From contig NZ_JAESDH010000003.1 in NCBI RefSeq assembly GCF_019249295.1, positions 186,001-250,000 on the forward strand: a stretch of DNA of 64,000 nt. Direction: 5' to 3'. Positions 1-9,635 of this stretch are shown one piece after another. A program made the translations under genes and the position numbers. Source of the DNA: Alteromonas antoniana. GTDB lineage: Bacteria; Pseudomonadota; Gammaproteobacteria; Enterobacterales; Alteromonadaceae. Position 1 is the stretch's first letter. Each line of letters opens with the position of its first letter. Under the pieces are notes generated by a model, which was not told where the DNA came from, did no database searches, and was given only the letters and a program-made list of their open reading frames with translations.

Positions 1-32
1 AACAATGTGATAGTGGTACGTGGGGGTGATAA

Positions 33-1547
33 ATGAAATCAGTAAATGCAGGCTTTCTTATCACTGCCTTGTTACTTACGGGTTGCTCTACCTTCGAAGT
101 AGCAACAAGCCAAAAACGAAAAGAAATACAGGACAACGCCAAAGATACTATTGAGGGCGCAAAGACATTTGAACCGAAATTTGGTCCTATGGCACGTATC
201 AATGAAATCGATGCCTTTTATGCGCCAAAGCTGCAGGCGCAAGAGAAAGAAAAGCCTGATTGGTATTTTAAAAAGTGGCGCGGAAATTATCGTAGCTTCA
301 CCCTGAATCAGTTCATGTTGATGTTGCAGGACAAGCACGGCGTGAACATGCGTTATCTTGACGGCCTAGATGGCGATAAGAAATTTTCGATGATTCATGA
401 CGGTACCGTGGGAGAGGCTTTAGATAAAGTGCAGCTGGCAACAGCCTATGGATACACGGTAGAAGGGGATGTCATTACCTGGAGCAAATATATCACTGAC
501 TTCATTGATATATCCACGTTCCCGGGCATCGAGTCCTACCGAATCGGAAAAGAAGACGCCAAGGACTCTCAGCAGCGTCAGCAGGGTATGGGCAATACAA
601 TTATTTCCGATACTGGGATTAGTGATGACGGCTCGTATTCTTCATTGCTGATGGAAGAAAACAGTCCTCTCGCATCCATTCTTACAACTGCCAATATGCT
701 CAAGAGCCAAGAGGGAACTGTCACTGTCGATTACTCGACTACCTCTTTAGTCATCCGTGACTATCCGGAGAATGTTCGCCGAGTTCGTAATTTTATCAAA
801 CAGCAAAATACAAGGCTCACTGCGCAAGCGGTATTTGACATCATGATTGTCGATTATGTCAAAAGCCAAGGGGACGAAGTGGCTGTGAACTTTGAGGTTA
901 TTAAGAACGATCTTGCCTCATCAGGGATTCAGGCATTGAGCACAAATTTCGCAAGTTCATTAGTGAGCTCTATAACTCCTACGGTATTTACTTACACTAA
1001 AAAAGAAGGGAAGTATGCAGGCGCGACAGCATTCATCGAGTCTCTGAAGTCTAGAGGCGCGGTTCTGAATGTCATTAATCCTTCACTGGTGGTGACCAAT
1101 AATCGCGTTTCGAAAATCGTAGATAGCGCAGACCGGTCCTACTTGGCCAGCGCCGGATCATCCGCCACGGCAAATGTTGGTCAAACTGAAATACTCATTC
1201 CCGGGATAGTCAAAACAGGTTTGCAGCTGTGGGCGTTAGCCGATATTGATTTAAACGAGGGGAGTGTATTTGCGAAGGTTGCCAACTCATTTTCTGACTT
1301 GGTTGAAATCGAAAGTGCATCATCTGGTAACGCGACTATTCAAACGCCTTCCACAAATTCCAATGAATTTGACCAGACATTTCACATTAAAGATGGCGAA
1401 ACGATCTTGTTGGGTGGTCTGGGAACCAGTCGGCAGGAAGTTACTGAAAATACTGGCGGGACCCTTGGTCTTGGGGGCGAAAAAGGCACTCGATTTGTAG
1501 AAACCGAGACTCTTATCCTAATTACTCCACGAATCATCAGGAAGTAA
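33..1547 (+). CDS. pilN: PilN-type outer-membrane secretin lipoprotein of the thin pilus
   Basis: This 504-residue protein would form the outer-membrane channel for a type IVb (R64-like) thin pilus. A lipoprotein signal is visible at the N-terminus: a hydrophobic stretch ending in the lipobox LLTGC. The C-terminal 150 residues read as a bacterial type II/III secretin domain, with the DGETILLGGL stretch and the terminal strand LILITPRIIRK. The middle part contains typical N-domain sequence before the secretin core. It is followed after 4 bases by pilO and heads the visible part of the operon; pilL/pilM homologues, if present, lie left of the window. The family is clear; the symbol rests on gene order as in R64. 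Confidence 0.9.
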   Translation: MKSVNAGFLITALLLTGCSTFEVATSQKRKEIQDNAKDTIEGAKTFEPKFGPMARINEIDAFYAPKLQAQEKEKPDWYFKKWRGNYRSFTLNQFMLMLQDKHGVNMRYLDGLDGDKKFSMIHDGTVGEALDKVQLATAYGYTVEGDVITWSKYITDFIDISTFPGIESYRIGKEDAKDSQQRQQGMGNTIISDTGISDDGSYSSLLMEENSPLASILTTANMLKSQEGTVTVDYSTTSLVIRDYPENVRRVRNFIKQQNTRLTAQAVFDIMIVDYVKSQGDEVAVNFEVIKNDLASSGIQALSTNFASSLVSSITPTVFTYTKKEGKYAGATAFIESLKSRGAVLNVINPSLVVTNNRVSKIVDSADRSYLASAGSSATANVGQTEILIPGIVKTGLQLWALADIDLNEGSVFAKVANSFSDLVEIESASSGNATIQTPSTNSNEFDQTFHIKDGETILLGGLGTSRQEVTENTGGTLGLGGEKGTRFVETETLILITPRIIRK

Positions 1548-1551
1548 TACT

Positions 1552-2859
1552 GTGCTTGAGTTAACGCGCAATGTAGACAATCTCTCATGGATTATCGAGC
1601 CGGCAAGGTACACATTTGAAGTATCTGACGCGAAGGCCATGATTGAAGCCAGGATGCGTGACACGCGACAAAATCTTGTGTGTCCAATACTGGACGGCAA
1701 CGAGGTTATCGTTAGCTTATGCAGCATTACGGTTGCAAATGATACGAAGTACTGGGATTTCGCACACCAGTTCAAGCAGAGTCACGGCCCAGCGGACTCT
1801 GTTATTTACATTGAAACCCAAGAATTCCGAGATGGATTTGAATCTCAGGTATTGCTGGTAATCCTTGATAAAGGGCAAATAGTAGCTGACGTACTAAGCA
1901 GCATTGAGGATATCCAGGAAGAGATTCGGTCATTAGTCGAGGATGAAGAGGGAATATTAAGACGGTTTAGCCTTAAGACGACAGGCATTGATGACTCGTT
2001 ATTGAACTACTTTGGTCTTGGCGATTTTGAAGAGACACAGGAAATACTGAAGGCTCCGCTGACAGAAACATATGTTCCTTCTGATTCATGTGAGTTTGTC
2101 AAAGAGGGAGAGGTTGGTCCGCGCTTGAAGCCGAAAGGTCTTCTACTCAGATGGGCCATACCACTGATAATAGTACTTGGTTTAGGTGGCTGGGCATTAA
2201 GTGATAGCGAGGTCGATCGCTCCAAAGAAGTCGTTCATGTCACCCATGATGAGTACGAAGATTATAAAAAGCATATGACATCGATGTTTCCTCAAGCATC
2301 GAACCGGTTTGCCCAGGACTTCAATAATCACATGATTTTTCAGCAGTTTACTCGTGGGTGGACGATTCATCGTGTTGTACATACCCCACAGGTCCACAAC
2401 GTCATCTATAACATGAAAAACGATGAAGGATCTCTGCGAGAACTGCGTAGTCTCGTCGCACTTGTTTCAAGAAAGCTAAGTCTGCCTGGCGTCACGGATG
2501 TTACCAAAGAAGGTAATGTAGTGGTGTTTGAAGGGCAAAATACCCCTGTTTACCCAAAGGATAAGGTTGTTCTCTGGGACCTGAGAGAGGCATACGAACT
2601 GCTGAGCGACGCCATAACACTTCTTATTCCAACGATAGAAGTAAACTTTATGGATTTTCAAGTCAGAGATAGAAAGCAGAATACCTGGAAGTCAATGAGG
2701 GTCGGACTGGATTTCACCAGAATGCCGATTTCGGAACTGGGTGTCCTAGCTCAGATTACTAAGGGTATGCCCATATCAATTATTAGCGCAAATTATGTTG
2801 TTACCGATGGTTATATCACTGGGAACTTCACGATTTGGATCCACGGAGAAGACAAGTAA
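1552..2859 (+). CDS. pilO: PilO-like thin pilus accessory protein
   Basis: This 435-residue protein starts at a GTG four bases after the secretin stop. It has one central membrane segment (about residues 196-217, LLLRWAIPLIIVLGLGGWAL) separating a cytoplasmic N-terminal half from a periplasmic C-terminal half. That matches the size and topology of R64/TCP PilO-type pilin accessory proteins, which link the inner-membrane assembly platform to the secretin. Its stop overlaps the start of the next gene (TAATG), suggesting translational coupling. The call rests mainly on topology and position between secretin and PilP/PilQ, since no catalytic motif is expected. Confidence 0.75.
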   Translation: MLELTRNVDNLSWIIEPARYTFEVSDAKAMIEARMRDTRQNLVCPILDGNEVIVSLCSITVANDTKYWDFAHQFKQSHGPADSVIYIETQEFRDGFESQVLLVILDKGQIVADVLSSIEDIQEEIRSLVEDEEGILRRFSLKTTGIDDSLLNYFGLGDFEETQEILKAPLTETYVPSDSCEFVKEGEVGPRLKPKGLLLRWAIPLIIVLGLGGWALSDSEVDRSKEVVHVTHDEYEDYKKHMTSMFPQASNRFAQDFNNHMIFQQFTRGWTIHRVVHTPQVHNVIYNMKNDEGSLRELRSLVALVSRKLSLPGVTDVTKEGNVVVFEGQNTPVYPKDKVVLWDLREAYELLSDAITLLIPTIEVNFMDFQVRDRKQNTWKSMRVGLDFTRMPISELGVLAQITKGMPISIISANYVVTDGYITGNFTIWIHGEDK

Positions 2860-3686
2860 TGGCCAATAAGAAAGCAAAAGCTCCAAAAAAATCATCCCCA
2901 ACGCAAATAATATTTGCAGGAATACTCGCTATTGGCTTTGGAGGCTTTGTGGCCTTCGACCAGGGCATCATTGGCGGTGAAGAGGAAGTTTCTTTTGGCA
3001 AACGCAGTGCCAGAAACCAGGGGGCTCCCGAAACCAGGCAATCCAATCCGCCTCAGGACATACCTAAGGGCTCAAGATTTGTTCCGTCAGATGATCCGAG
3101 TAAGCCTTCAGAAATCATTACAGATGTGCCTCCTCCGCAGAGAGTTGCAACAGCGAAAGATTTAGAGTCCATAGTGAATGATTATGTTAGCGCGTCGCCG
3201 GACGAGAAAGCAGCGCTGACCTCGCTTGACTATACGATGCGATTGCCGGCTATCTCTAAAGAGTTTGAACTTCAATCAAAAGCCACTGAAATTGCCCGCA
3301 TGAAATACGAGGAAAAAGAATGGGATCTCAAGCTAAGTAAACTTGGCAAGGAAGGTCTTAAGGCGCTCGAAGACGGGGAAGTCAATGATATTCAGTCGGC
3401 GCCTGCCCCGTCATCCCCTTATGCGAAATATCAGAGCGGCAGCGTAGACATTGACGCTGGAGACAAGGGCAAATCCGAGGGAGAAAAGGGGCCTAGTGCT
3501 TCCGCTTTCTCCTTGTTGGGCGTGACAGATATGGGAACAGACGAACTTGTAGCCTTACTTGTTGCGAACGGAAAGGAGTACAACGTGCGTCATAACTCGA
3601 AGATTGCCGGTAAATTCACAGTGAAGATTGTGAGTTTGAGAGATGTGCAACTTTGCGACTCCGAAGAATGCGTGTCTGTTTATTAA
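2859..3686 (+). CDS. pilP: PilP-like thin pilus biogenesis protein
   Basis: The start is taken at the ATG overlapping the pilO stop. The product has about 275 residues with a lysine-rich N-terminus, one membrane anchor (about residues 15-36), a long proline/serine-rich linker and a C-terminal periplasmic domain ending in a Cys-containing stretch (LCDSEEC). Order (secretin, PilO, this, PilQ) and topology match PilP of R64-type pili, although it is longer than the usual roughly 150 residues because of the linker. PilP-type proteins are thought to couple the inner-membrane complex to the secretin. The assignment is by synteny and topology. Confidence 0.65.
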   Translation: MANKKAKAPKKSSPTQIIFAGILAIGFGGFVAFDQGIIGGEEEVSFGKRSARNQGAPETRQSNPPQDIPKGSRFVPSDDPSKPSEIITDVPPPQRVATAKDLESIVNDYVSASPDEKAALTSLDYTMRLPAISKEFELQSKATEIARMKYEEKEWDLKLSKLGKEGLKALEDGEVNDIQSAPAPSSPYAKYQSGSVDIDAGDKGKSEGEKGPSASAFSLLGVTDMGTDELVALLVANGKEYNVRHNSKIAGKFTVKIVSLRDVQLCDSEECVSVY

Positions 3687-3711
3687 TTTGTACAGGATTT
3701 GAGAAGTACCC

Positions 3712-5523
3712 ATGACAGATAAAACAGAATATCCGGACGACGCAATTGAAATCGATTTGACGGAAGATAAGCCTTCACGCTCTTGGGAGTCTGATTCAAA
3801 TAGTTCCGTTGTTCACTTAAAAGAACCTCCTTCTGATCCCATTGAGGTGGATGCAGAAGAGCGAAAGCCAGAGCCAGAGCAGAAGCATATCAGTGATGAC
3901 AGTATCTCAAGGATGGACGTCAACGAATTACTTGATCTTGGATATGTCGCTTTCGAGCCTACACTGCAGGAGTCAAAAGTACTTGCCGGTGAGCAAAGTG
4001 CAGGAAGTAACCTATGCTTCATTATGTTTCTTGTGCATAGGGAGAAACTATTTAAGCCAGTTCTTCTGACTACGGCTGAGGCAAAGAGAAATAACAGAGC
4101 AAAGATTAGAAACCTCAAAAACATCGCTCAGGGGTTCAAGCTAAATGATTTCATAGAAAATCTTTCGGATGATGAAACGATCCGTGCGTTATTAAACGAC
4201 TCAGAATCAGATGACGGCAATCATGAAGATGTAGAAGTCGATAGGGATGACGGCTATACAGCAGCAAAAGAGATGTTCAATAACGTTGTTGGAGAAGGCC
4301 TAGCTGAAGGAGCAAGTGACTTTGTTATTTGTTACAACAAAGCGATGTCCTACTATGCATTTTCAACCGATGGCTCAATGGGTAAAAAGAATACCCTGGC
4401 ATCGAGTGATGCTAAAGCCATGGTCAATGCCATGTTCAACACAGAATCTGAAAACATGACGGGCTCACTTGAAGATGAGCAAATCATGGACAAAAACCTT
4501 ACCTATAAAATCAACTTCAAAGATAAGAACGGTCGAAGACGCGTAGAAGAGGTGAGACTGCGCTCGGAGAAGGCGTACGCTCATAATGGTTATACGCTTT
4601 CAGTCCGAATCATCAAAACCAATCAGTCATTCCAGCTGTCTTTGGAAGATCTTGGTTTTGAGCCGGGGCAATTGAAAACACTAAACTATCTAAAGGATTT
4701 GCCCACAGGAATAATATTGATCGTGGGGCCAACTGGCCATGGTAAGTCAGTCACCCTCAAGGCCTTCTATGAAGCGATGAATCCAAAGTGGCGGATTGTT
4801 GTAATTGAAGATCCGGTCGAATATATCATCAACCACCCGCATGTTACGCAAGAGCCGGTTGTTCCTGAAAAGGGACTTACCATTCCAGCCTATCTGAAGG
4901 CTGCATTACGTCAATTCCCCAAGGTGATCGGAATATCCGAAATTCGTACAGGGGAAGTTGCAGACGACGTCATCAATATTTCGCTATCTGGTCACAAAAT
5001 GGTTGCAACCATGCACGCAAATGACTCACTGGCTGTGCTACCGCGATTGAACACCATTGGCGTGTCTTTCCAAAAACAAGCACAGGAAGGTCTGTTTTCA
5101 GCAAGTATGAGCCAACGTTTGCTACCTAAACTTTGTGAACACTGCAAAGTTCCCCATTCACATGAATCATATGGTGAGATTTTTATCAAAAGCCAGAAGG
5201 GATGTGAAAACTGCGACTATAAAGGCATCAAGGGCCGCCAGCTGATTGGTGAAATTGTAATTTTTGATTCCACAGTCAGGCGTCTGTTGAAAGAGGACCG
5301 GTACAATGACGTTTTGCCATACATAAAGAGTAAGGGATGGCGGTCCATGGAGGACGTGGGTTTAAGTAAAGTCCAGGAAGGAATCGTAGACCCGACAGAT
5401 CTGTTTACTGCACTTGGAGACAGCGAGAACACGCACACCTCAGAGTACTCTTATAGCGCCATGCGGTTTCAGACTGTAGAGGAAAAAATCGATGCCTCAA
5501 CCAACGGGGGCGCGAATGGCTAA
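3712..5523 (+). CDS. pilQ: PilQ-type pilus assembly ATPase (GspE/VirB11 superfamily)
   Basis: This cytoplasmic hexameric ATPase would power thin pilus extension. The C-terminal half carries a Walker A motif GPTGHGKS near residue 339, an Asp box (IEDPVEY), a Walker B region around SEIRTGEVAD and a His box (ATMHAND), the standard PulE/GspE set. A two-CxxC zinc site follows (CEHC and CENC). The N-terminal roughly 300 residues are acidic and divergent. At 603 residues it is longer than R64 PilQ, mainly from this N-terminal extension. It overlaps the start of pilR by 8 bases. No separate retraction ATPase is seen. Confidence 0.93.
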   Translation: MTDKTEYPDDAIEIDLTEDKPSRSWESDSNSSVVHLKEPPSDPIEVDAEERKPEPEQKHISDDSISRMDVNELLDLGYVAFEPTLQESKVLAGEQSAGSNLCFIMFLVHREKLFKPVLLTTAEAKRNNRAKIRNLKNIAQGFKLNDFIENLSDDETIRALLNDSESDDGNHEDVEVDRDDGYTAAKEMFNNVVGEGLAEGASDFVICYNKAMSYYAFSTDGSMGKKNTLASSDAKAMVNAMFNTESENMTGSLEDEQIMDKNLTYKINFKDKNGRRRVEEVRLRSEKAYAHNGYTLSVRIIKTNQSFQLSLEDLGFEPGQLKTLNYLKDLPTGIILIVGPTGHGKSVTLKAFYEAMNPKWRIVVIEDPVEYIINHPHVTQEPVVPEKGLTIPAYLKAALRQFPKVIGISEIRTGEVADDVINISLSGHKMVATMHANDSLAVLPRLNTIGVSFQKQAQEGLFSASMSQRLLPKLCEHCKVPHSHESYGEIFIKSQKGCENCDYKGIKGRQLIGEIVIFDSTVRRLLKEDRYNDVLPYIKSKGWRSMEDVGLSKVQEGIVDPTDLFTALGDSENTHTSEYSYSAMRFQTVEEKIDASTNGGANG

Positions 5524-6643
5524 TCGGTTTTTAAAGGGGTACCTTCAAGATCTAGTCTTCATGCTCGACTCAGTAGGCATACATTGGGATAAGGTGAAGG
5601 ACGTAAAGTATCTATGGAGACGCTTCACTTTTAATAAGTCACAGCAATTGGACTTTATCATCGACTTTGCGAGCTTTTATAAAACAGGAAGTGCTAAGCA
5701 TGCTGCAGACTCCATTATTTCGGGTGTAGAGAAGTCCAACGACAAGCCACTTAAAGCGTTGGTGGCTAAAGATATCCTTAAAGCCTTGAACGAAGGTAAG
5801 GAAGTTTCTGATGGCATGAAACGCTGGTTTGATAAAGATGCGCTTCAAATCTATAAGGCTGGAGAACAAGCTGGCAATATCGAAGAAGTGCTTAGTATCT
5901 ATGCACAGCAGTTTACCCAGATCAAAGAATTTAAAAAGTCGCTGTTCGCTGGTGTGAAGATGCCGTTGCTTCTCATATTCATGGGATTGGCTGGGTATTA
6001 TGCTATGGCCGAGGCTGAGTGGTTAGGATTTCCTTCGTTCAAGCCCGTCACAGGGTGGTTGCCACCAGCTCAGTTTGCATATGAGCTAAGCTACAAAGTT
6101 CACAACAATGTACTGGCATTGTTAGCAATCCCTATCATTCTTAAAGCCTACAATATCTTTTGCAACAGCGTGACACATCCGTTGCGTCTGAAGTTGGACA
6201 GTGGTTTTCCGTTGTCATTGTTCAAGGGCTTTGAAGCGCTCCGTCTAATCAAAATGTACACGGTTTTAAAGACTGCCTACTGCGGAGATTATCAGGCGGT
6301 ACAAATCATCCATGAGAATTCTGGCAAGTATACCCAACATTACACCACCCTAATGAAGGAATCGCTTCACAAAGGTGTGGCTGATATGGGGTCAGTACTT
6401 GACGTCAATTTGTTGCCTCCACGATTGCTGAGTCGGATACATGCTGTGTCACAGGCAAACGGGCAGGAAGCAAAAATCAGGGCGCTTACTTCAGCGTCAA
6501 GTTACGCCGAAAAAGAAATCGCATTTACTTTGGCCCGTTCAAAGTCTCTTTTAACACTATTCGCATGGATAGTAGGGGGTTTTTTACTGGGTTCATTAAT
6601 GATCGGTTTCATGACTACTTCACTCTCTATAAGTCAACAATAG
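5516..6643 (+). CDS. pilR: PilR-type inner-membrane assembly platform (GspF family)
   Basis: The start is taken at the ATG at 5516, which overlaps the end of the ATPase gene. The 375-residue product has the GspF/PilC layout of two cytoplasmic helical domains and three membrane segments: about residues 150-175, 200-220 and 345-370 (the last glycine-rich, GGFLLGSLMIGF). In the family this protein is the inner-membrane platform moved by the PilQ ATPase. Position directly after the ATPase and before the pilins supports the call. Confidence 0.88.
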   Translation: MANRFLKGYLQDLVFMLDSVGIHWDKVKDVKYLWRRFTFNKSQQLDFIIDFASFYKTGSAKHAADSIISGVEKSNDKPLKALVAKDILKALNEGKEVSDGMKRWFDKDALQIYKAGEQAGNIEEVLSIYAQQFTQIKEFKKSLFAGVKMPLLLIFMGLAGYYAMAEAEWLGFPSFKPVTGWLPPAQFAYELSYKVHNNVLALLAIPIILKAYNIFCNSVTHPLRLKLDSGFPLSLFKGFEALRLIKMYTVLKTAYCGDYQAVQIIHENSGKYTQHYTTLMKESLHKGVADMGSVLDVNLLPPRLLSRIHAVSQANGQEAKIRALTSASSYAEKEIAFTLARSKSLLTLFAWIVGGFLLGSLMIGFMTTSLSISQQ

Positions 6644-6652
6644 GAAATACTT

Positions 6653-7144
6653 ATGACTGCACTTACCTCTACATTTGTTAACACCACTAAGAAAAACAAA
6701 GGTTTTACCTTCACTGAATTCGCAATTGTTGCTGTACTTATGGCAGCAGCTGCGTACTTTATCTATCCCGCACTTCAAGCTGGTCAGCAAAACGCCAAGG
6801 TCGACGACGCGCTCAGGCAGGTTAGCACCCTTCTTTCAGCAGCGCAGAAATATGGCCCTAAAAATGGCGATAAAACAGGTATTTCAATGCAAGCAATTGC
6901 CGAACGCGGACTTATCCCGGACACCATGGGAACAGGCGCAAACGCTGGTGTTGGTGCAAACCCTTGGAATGGTGACATTACTATGGCAGTTGATACCGCG
7001 GACCAAACACAAGTTGAAATTGAGTTTCAGGGCATTGATGACGATGAAGCCGGCCTTCGGTTTGAAGATGAGCTAAATGGTAGCTACGCAGAATCAGCGT
7101 CATACGCCTCGGGAACGCTAACACTGATTCTTAACGCTGGCTAA
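6653..7144 (+). CDS. pilS: PilS-like major prepilin
   Basis: This 163-residue protein has a type IV prepilin signal: a basic leader, then KG^FTFTEFAIVAVLM followed by a hydrophobic helix, with phenylalanine at mature position 1 and glutamate at position 5. The rest is a small globular domain with a predicted beta-rich C-terminus. It is the best candidate for the structural subunit of the thin pilus because of its size, its perfect prepilin signal and its place right after pilR. It overlaps the next pilin-like gene (TAATG). A prepilin peptidase must act on it, but none is encoded in this window. Confidence 0.85.
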   Translation: MTALTSTFVNTTKKNKGFTFTEFAIVAVLMAAAAYFIYPALQAGQQNAKVDDALRQVSTLLSAAQKYGPKNGDKTGISMQAIAERGLIPDTMGTGANAGVGANPWNGDITMAVDTADQTQVEIEFQGIDDDEAGLRFEDELNGSYAESASYASGTLTLILNAG

Positions 7145-7662
7145 TGATGATTAAACAGGGACAGCAGCGCGGTTATACCCTAGCACAATATTCTATCGTG
7201 CTGGCGATAGTCGCGGTGTTGTCTTACCACATTGTCAATGACCAGGCTACAGAGCTTGCAATATTGGATTATGAGTCGGTGCAATTCTCCGCTGACGTGG
7301 TTGGCAGCGCCGCACAAGCCTACTATACGTTTCATTGCGATGAAGGGGCTGGGATGTCCTCCCCCTCTGTTTCGTCCCTGATTGATGATGAGTTTATTTT
7401 AAATGCCGGAGCAGCTGAAAACAGAATGGATTTACCATTCACAGTGTTAATTGTTGGAGCTGGTACGGACAATCCCGACATTCAGGTCAGAACGACCGCG
7501 GCATCTGCCCCAATCGCGCAACAATTAGCTGATGCCGATCCTTCAGCTGAAGCGATAGGTACAACAGTGGTATATCATTTCAAGCCTCCAGTATCTCGAT
7601 CCCCCACTGAAGTAAGACTGCAACAAATGCAGGAATACTTTGGTGATAGCTACTGCAAATAA
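7144..7662 (+). CDS. Second type IV prepilin-like protein
   Basis: This 172-residue protein has a prepilin-like N-terminus, RG^YTLAQYSIVLAIVAVL, with the cleavage glycine and hydrophobic helix. Mature position 5 is glutamine rather than the usual glutamate. Start codons at 7144 and 7147 are both possible. Two cysteines (near residues 60 and 171) could form the C-terminal disulfide loop common in pilins. It is likely a minor pilin or pseudopilin of the same pilus. No match to R64 PilT (lytic transglycosylase), which occupies this place in R64, is visible. Confidence 0.75.
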   Translation: MMIKQGQQRGYTLAQYSIVLAIVAVLSYHIVNDQATELAILDYESVQFSADVVGSAAQAYYTFHCDEGAGMSSPSVSSLIDDEFILNAGAAENRMDLPFTVLIVGAGTDNPDIQVRTTAASAPIAQQLADADPSAEAIGTTVVYHFKPPVSRSPTEVRLQQMQEYFGDSYCK

Positions 7663-7706
7663 TACCTTGTTATAAAAAGTTATACCTAACTACCTCGCTG
7701 CGTCTT

Positions 7707-7718
7707 TATAATGCACTA
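7707..7718 (+). promoter_or_regulatory. Candidate promoter -10 before the tip protein genes
   Basis: A TATAAT box followed by GCACTATA sits about 40 bases upstream of the ATG of the first large tip protein, in the only sizeable gap of the pilus operon (7663-7751). It resembles the AT-rich ATGCA-containing promoters elsewhere in the window and suggests that the two tip proteins can be transcribed separately from the core operon. No convincing -35 box is seen. Confidence 0.35.
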
Positions 7719-7751
7719 TAGATAACTGTTTTGCATAAAAGAGTAGCCCGA

Positions 7752-9635
7752 ATGAGCAACCTAATCCGCCGCACACTTAACTTACGAAGCCGTCAGTCCG
7801 GTTTCACCTTAGCCGAGCTCGCAGTTGTAGCTTCTATTCTTGGTGTCAGTGCCTATTATGGGGCTCAGTTTCAACAAACCCAGAACGAAGTCGCTAAACT
7901 GGAAAAAGCTGAGCGCGATATTGGTGAGCTTCAGCATGCCTATAATCAGTTCTATACCGAAAATCGCCGGGCCCCTGCTGATATCACGGAGCTTGTCGAT
8001 GGAGGTTACTACCAGGGCGACGTGGTTTCACCTTTTGGAACAAACTATGTTGGCGCGGCCGCTGCTCGGGGGTATCAGTTCAGCATCGACACCGATGACA
8101 ACGGCAAGGCGCTTTCAATGCGCGATCAATTGCCCGGGGCGGCGGTAGCGGGTGACACTGTAACAGTTGGTGTGCCGGTTCCAGCCCTCGGAACCATTGC
8201 ATCACAGTATCTCCATAGGACAGCAATAGCTGGATCCCCAGAATTAAACCAGATGCAGACAGATTTGGATGTCAATGGTAACGACATCGTTGGTGTGGAC
8301 AATTTTGAAACCACAACAATTGTCGCCGATGAAATTGATACGGATTTAGCAATAATCGATGTATTGCAAACTGTAGACACGTTGGAGTTTGGGGCAAACA
8401 GTATCTCCTCTGTGGGCACTACATTAAATATTAATGCTGATAATACCAACATCACTGGTAACCTGGTGATGGCCGGAGATATTGTTTCGAATGGGAATAA
8501 TGCGACAGGCTTTAACCAAATTGATGCAACTACAGGTGACTTTAATAACTTCAGCACCAATAGCCTTGATGCGAACACGGGGACGCTGGACAATCTAAAT
8601 TCGACAAATGTAAATACCAACAGCCTTACCGCAGGCACTGGTGAGATCGATAGCCTGAACACACAGGTACTATCGTTCAATGACGCGAATGGTCAAAGCA
8701 TAACGGTCAACACTGCAACTGTAACCGGATTGGATGCACAGAGTGCGACTATAACAAATGCCAACATACAGGACCTGACCGCAAGCCAGCTTACAGCGAC
8801 AACAGCAAACATAGACAGTGTTACTTCCAATGATATTACGACTGGAACATTCGAAGTCACAGGCACTGCTACTGTCGCAAACGCTTCCATCAATAATTTT
8901 ACTACGAACAGTTTAAGCGTAAATTCGCTTAATGCCGGGGTCGGTACCATCACGGCTGCTACCGTTGGAACATTAAACGCCACAAACGCAAACCTTAATG
9001 ACGTTACGGCGGACGATTTGACTGTATCTGGAACCACCTCATTGAATCGGATGAACGCAGGTACCGCGAACATCACAACGGCCACAATTGGAAACCTCGA
9101 TATCTTGAACCGCATAACAGTTGATACCGGTTCTTTTCAAGACTTGAGTGCAAATAGAATTAGTTTTAATACCTTCACGAGTACTTCAGGAACGTTTGAT
9201 TCATTAAGGGTGAATGGGACCATCACTGCTGATCGTGCTAATGTTGATCGAGCTACTATTGACAGCTTGACGACGCAAAATTTCACCGCAACGGGGTCTA
9301 CAACCCTAAATACGGCGACTGCAAACAGCATGAACGTGTCGGGGACTACTACTACCTCATCCCTTGACGCGAATAGTGCGACGGTGTCCGGAACACTTAA
9401 CACTGATGTAGCGAACATTAACCGTTTGGAAATGTCCTCACTGAATATCAACAGCATCGATGCGGATACCGTTAATGCCTCGAATATTAACGGCGGGGAT
9501 TTCTCCGGTGGGAACTACACAGCTACTGGTGATTTCAGAACTGCAGCTGGTAACTCTGTGAACGGCAATAAAGCGCTCTACGATTCTATAAATGCGTTAT
9601 GGGAATCGTGTGTTGCTGCTGATGGGTGTCAATAA
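7752..9635 (+). CDS. pilV: PilV-like repeat-bearing minor pilin/tip adhesin 1
   Basis: The start is taken at the ATG at 7752, giving 627 residues. The N-terminus is a perfect prepilin signal, SG^FTLAELAVVASILG with Glu5. A pilin-like domain extends to about residue 165. After it comes a long low-complexity solenoid of short Thr/Asn/Ala/Ser-rich repeats of the type N-x-L-x-A-x-x-A-T-I, typical of beta-helical fibres. The C-terminus ends with CVAADGCQ, a possible disulfide. In R64 PilV is the tip adhesin that selects recipient cells, and this protein has the same place and general layout. No shufflon sites or rci recombinase were found beside it. Confidence 0.75.
   Translation: MSNLIRRTLNLRSRQSGFTLAELAVVASILGVSAYYGAQFQQTQNEVAKLEKAERDIGELQHAYNQFYTENRRAPADITELVDGGYYQGDVVSPFGTNYVGAAAARGYQFSIDTDDNGKALSMRDQLPGAAVAGDTVTVGVPVPALGTIASQYLHRTAIAGSPELNQMQTDLDVNGNDIVGVDNFETTTIVADEIDTDLAIIDVLQTVDTLEFGANSISSVGTTLNINADNTNITGNLVMAGDIVSNGNNATGFNQIDATTGDFNNFSTNSLDANTGTLDNLNSTNVNTNSLTAGTGEIDSLNTQVLSFNDANGQSITVNTATVTGLDAQSATITNANIQDLTASQLTATTANIDSVTSNDITTGTFEVTGTATVANASINNFTTNSLSVNSLNAGVGTITAATVGTLNATNANLNDVTADDLTVSGTTSLNRMNAGTANITTATIGNLDILNRITVDTGSFQDLSANRISFNTFTSTSGTFDSLRVNGTITADRANVDRATIDSLTTQNFTATGSTTLNTATANSMNVSGTTTTSSLDANSATVSGTLNTDVANINRLEMSSLNINSIDADTVNASNINGGDFSGGNYTATGDFRTAAGNSVNGNKALYDSINALWESCVAADGCQ

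Noticed and set aside
8126-9457. Three minus-strand open frames opposite tip protein 1
   Set aside because: The same repeat-composition artefact as above.
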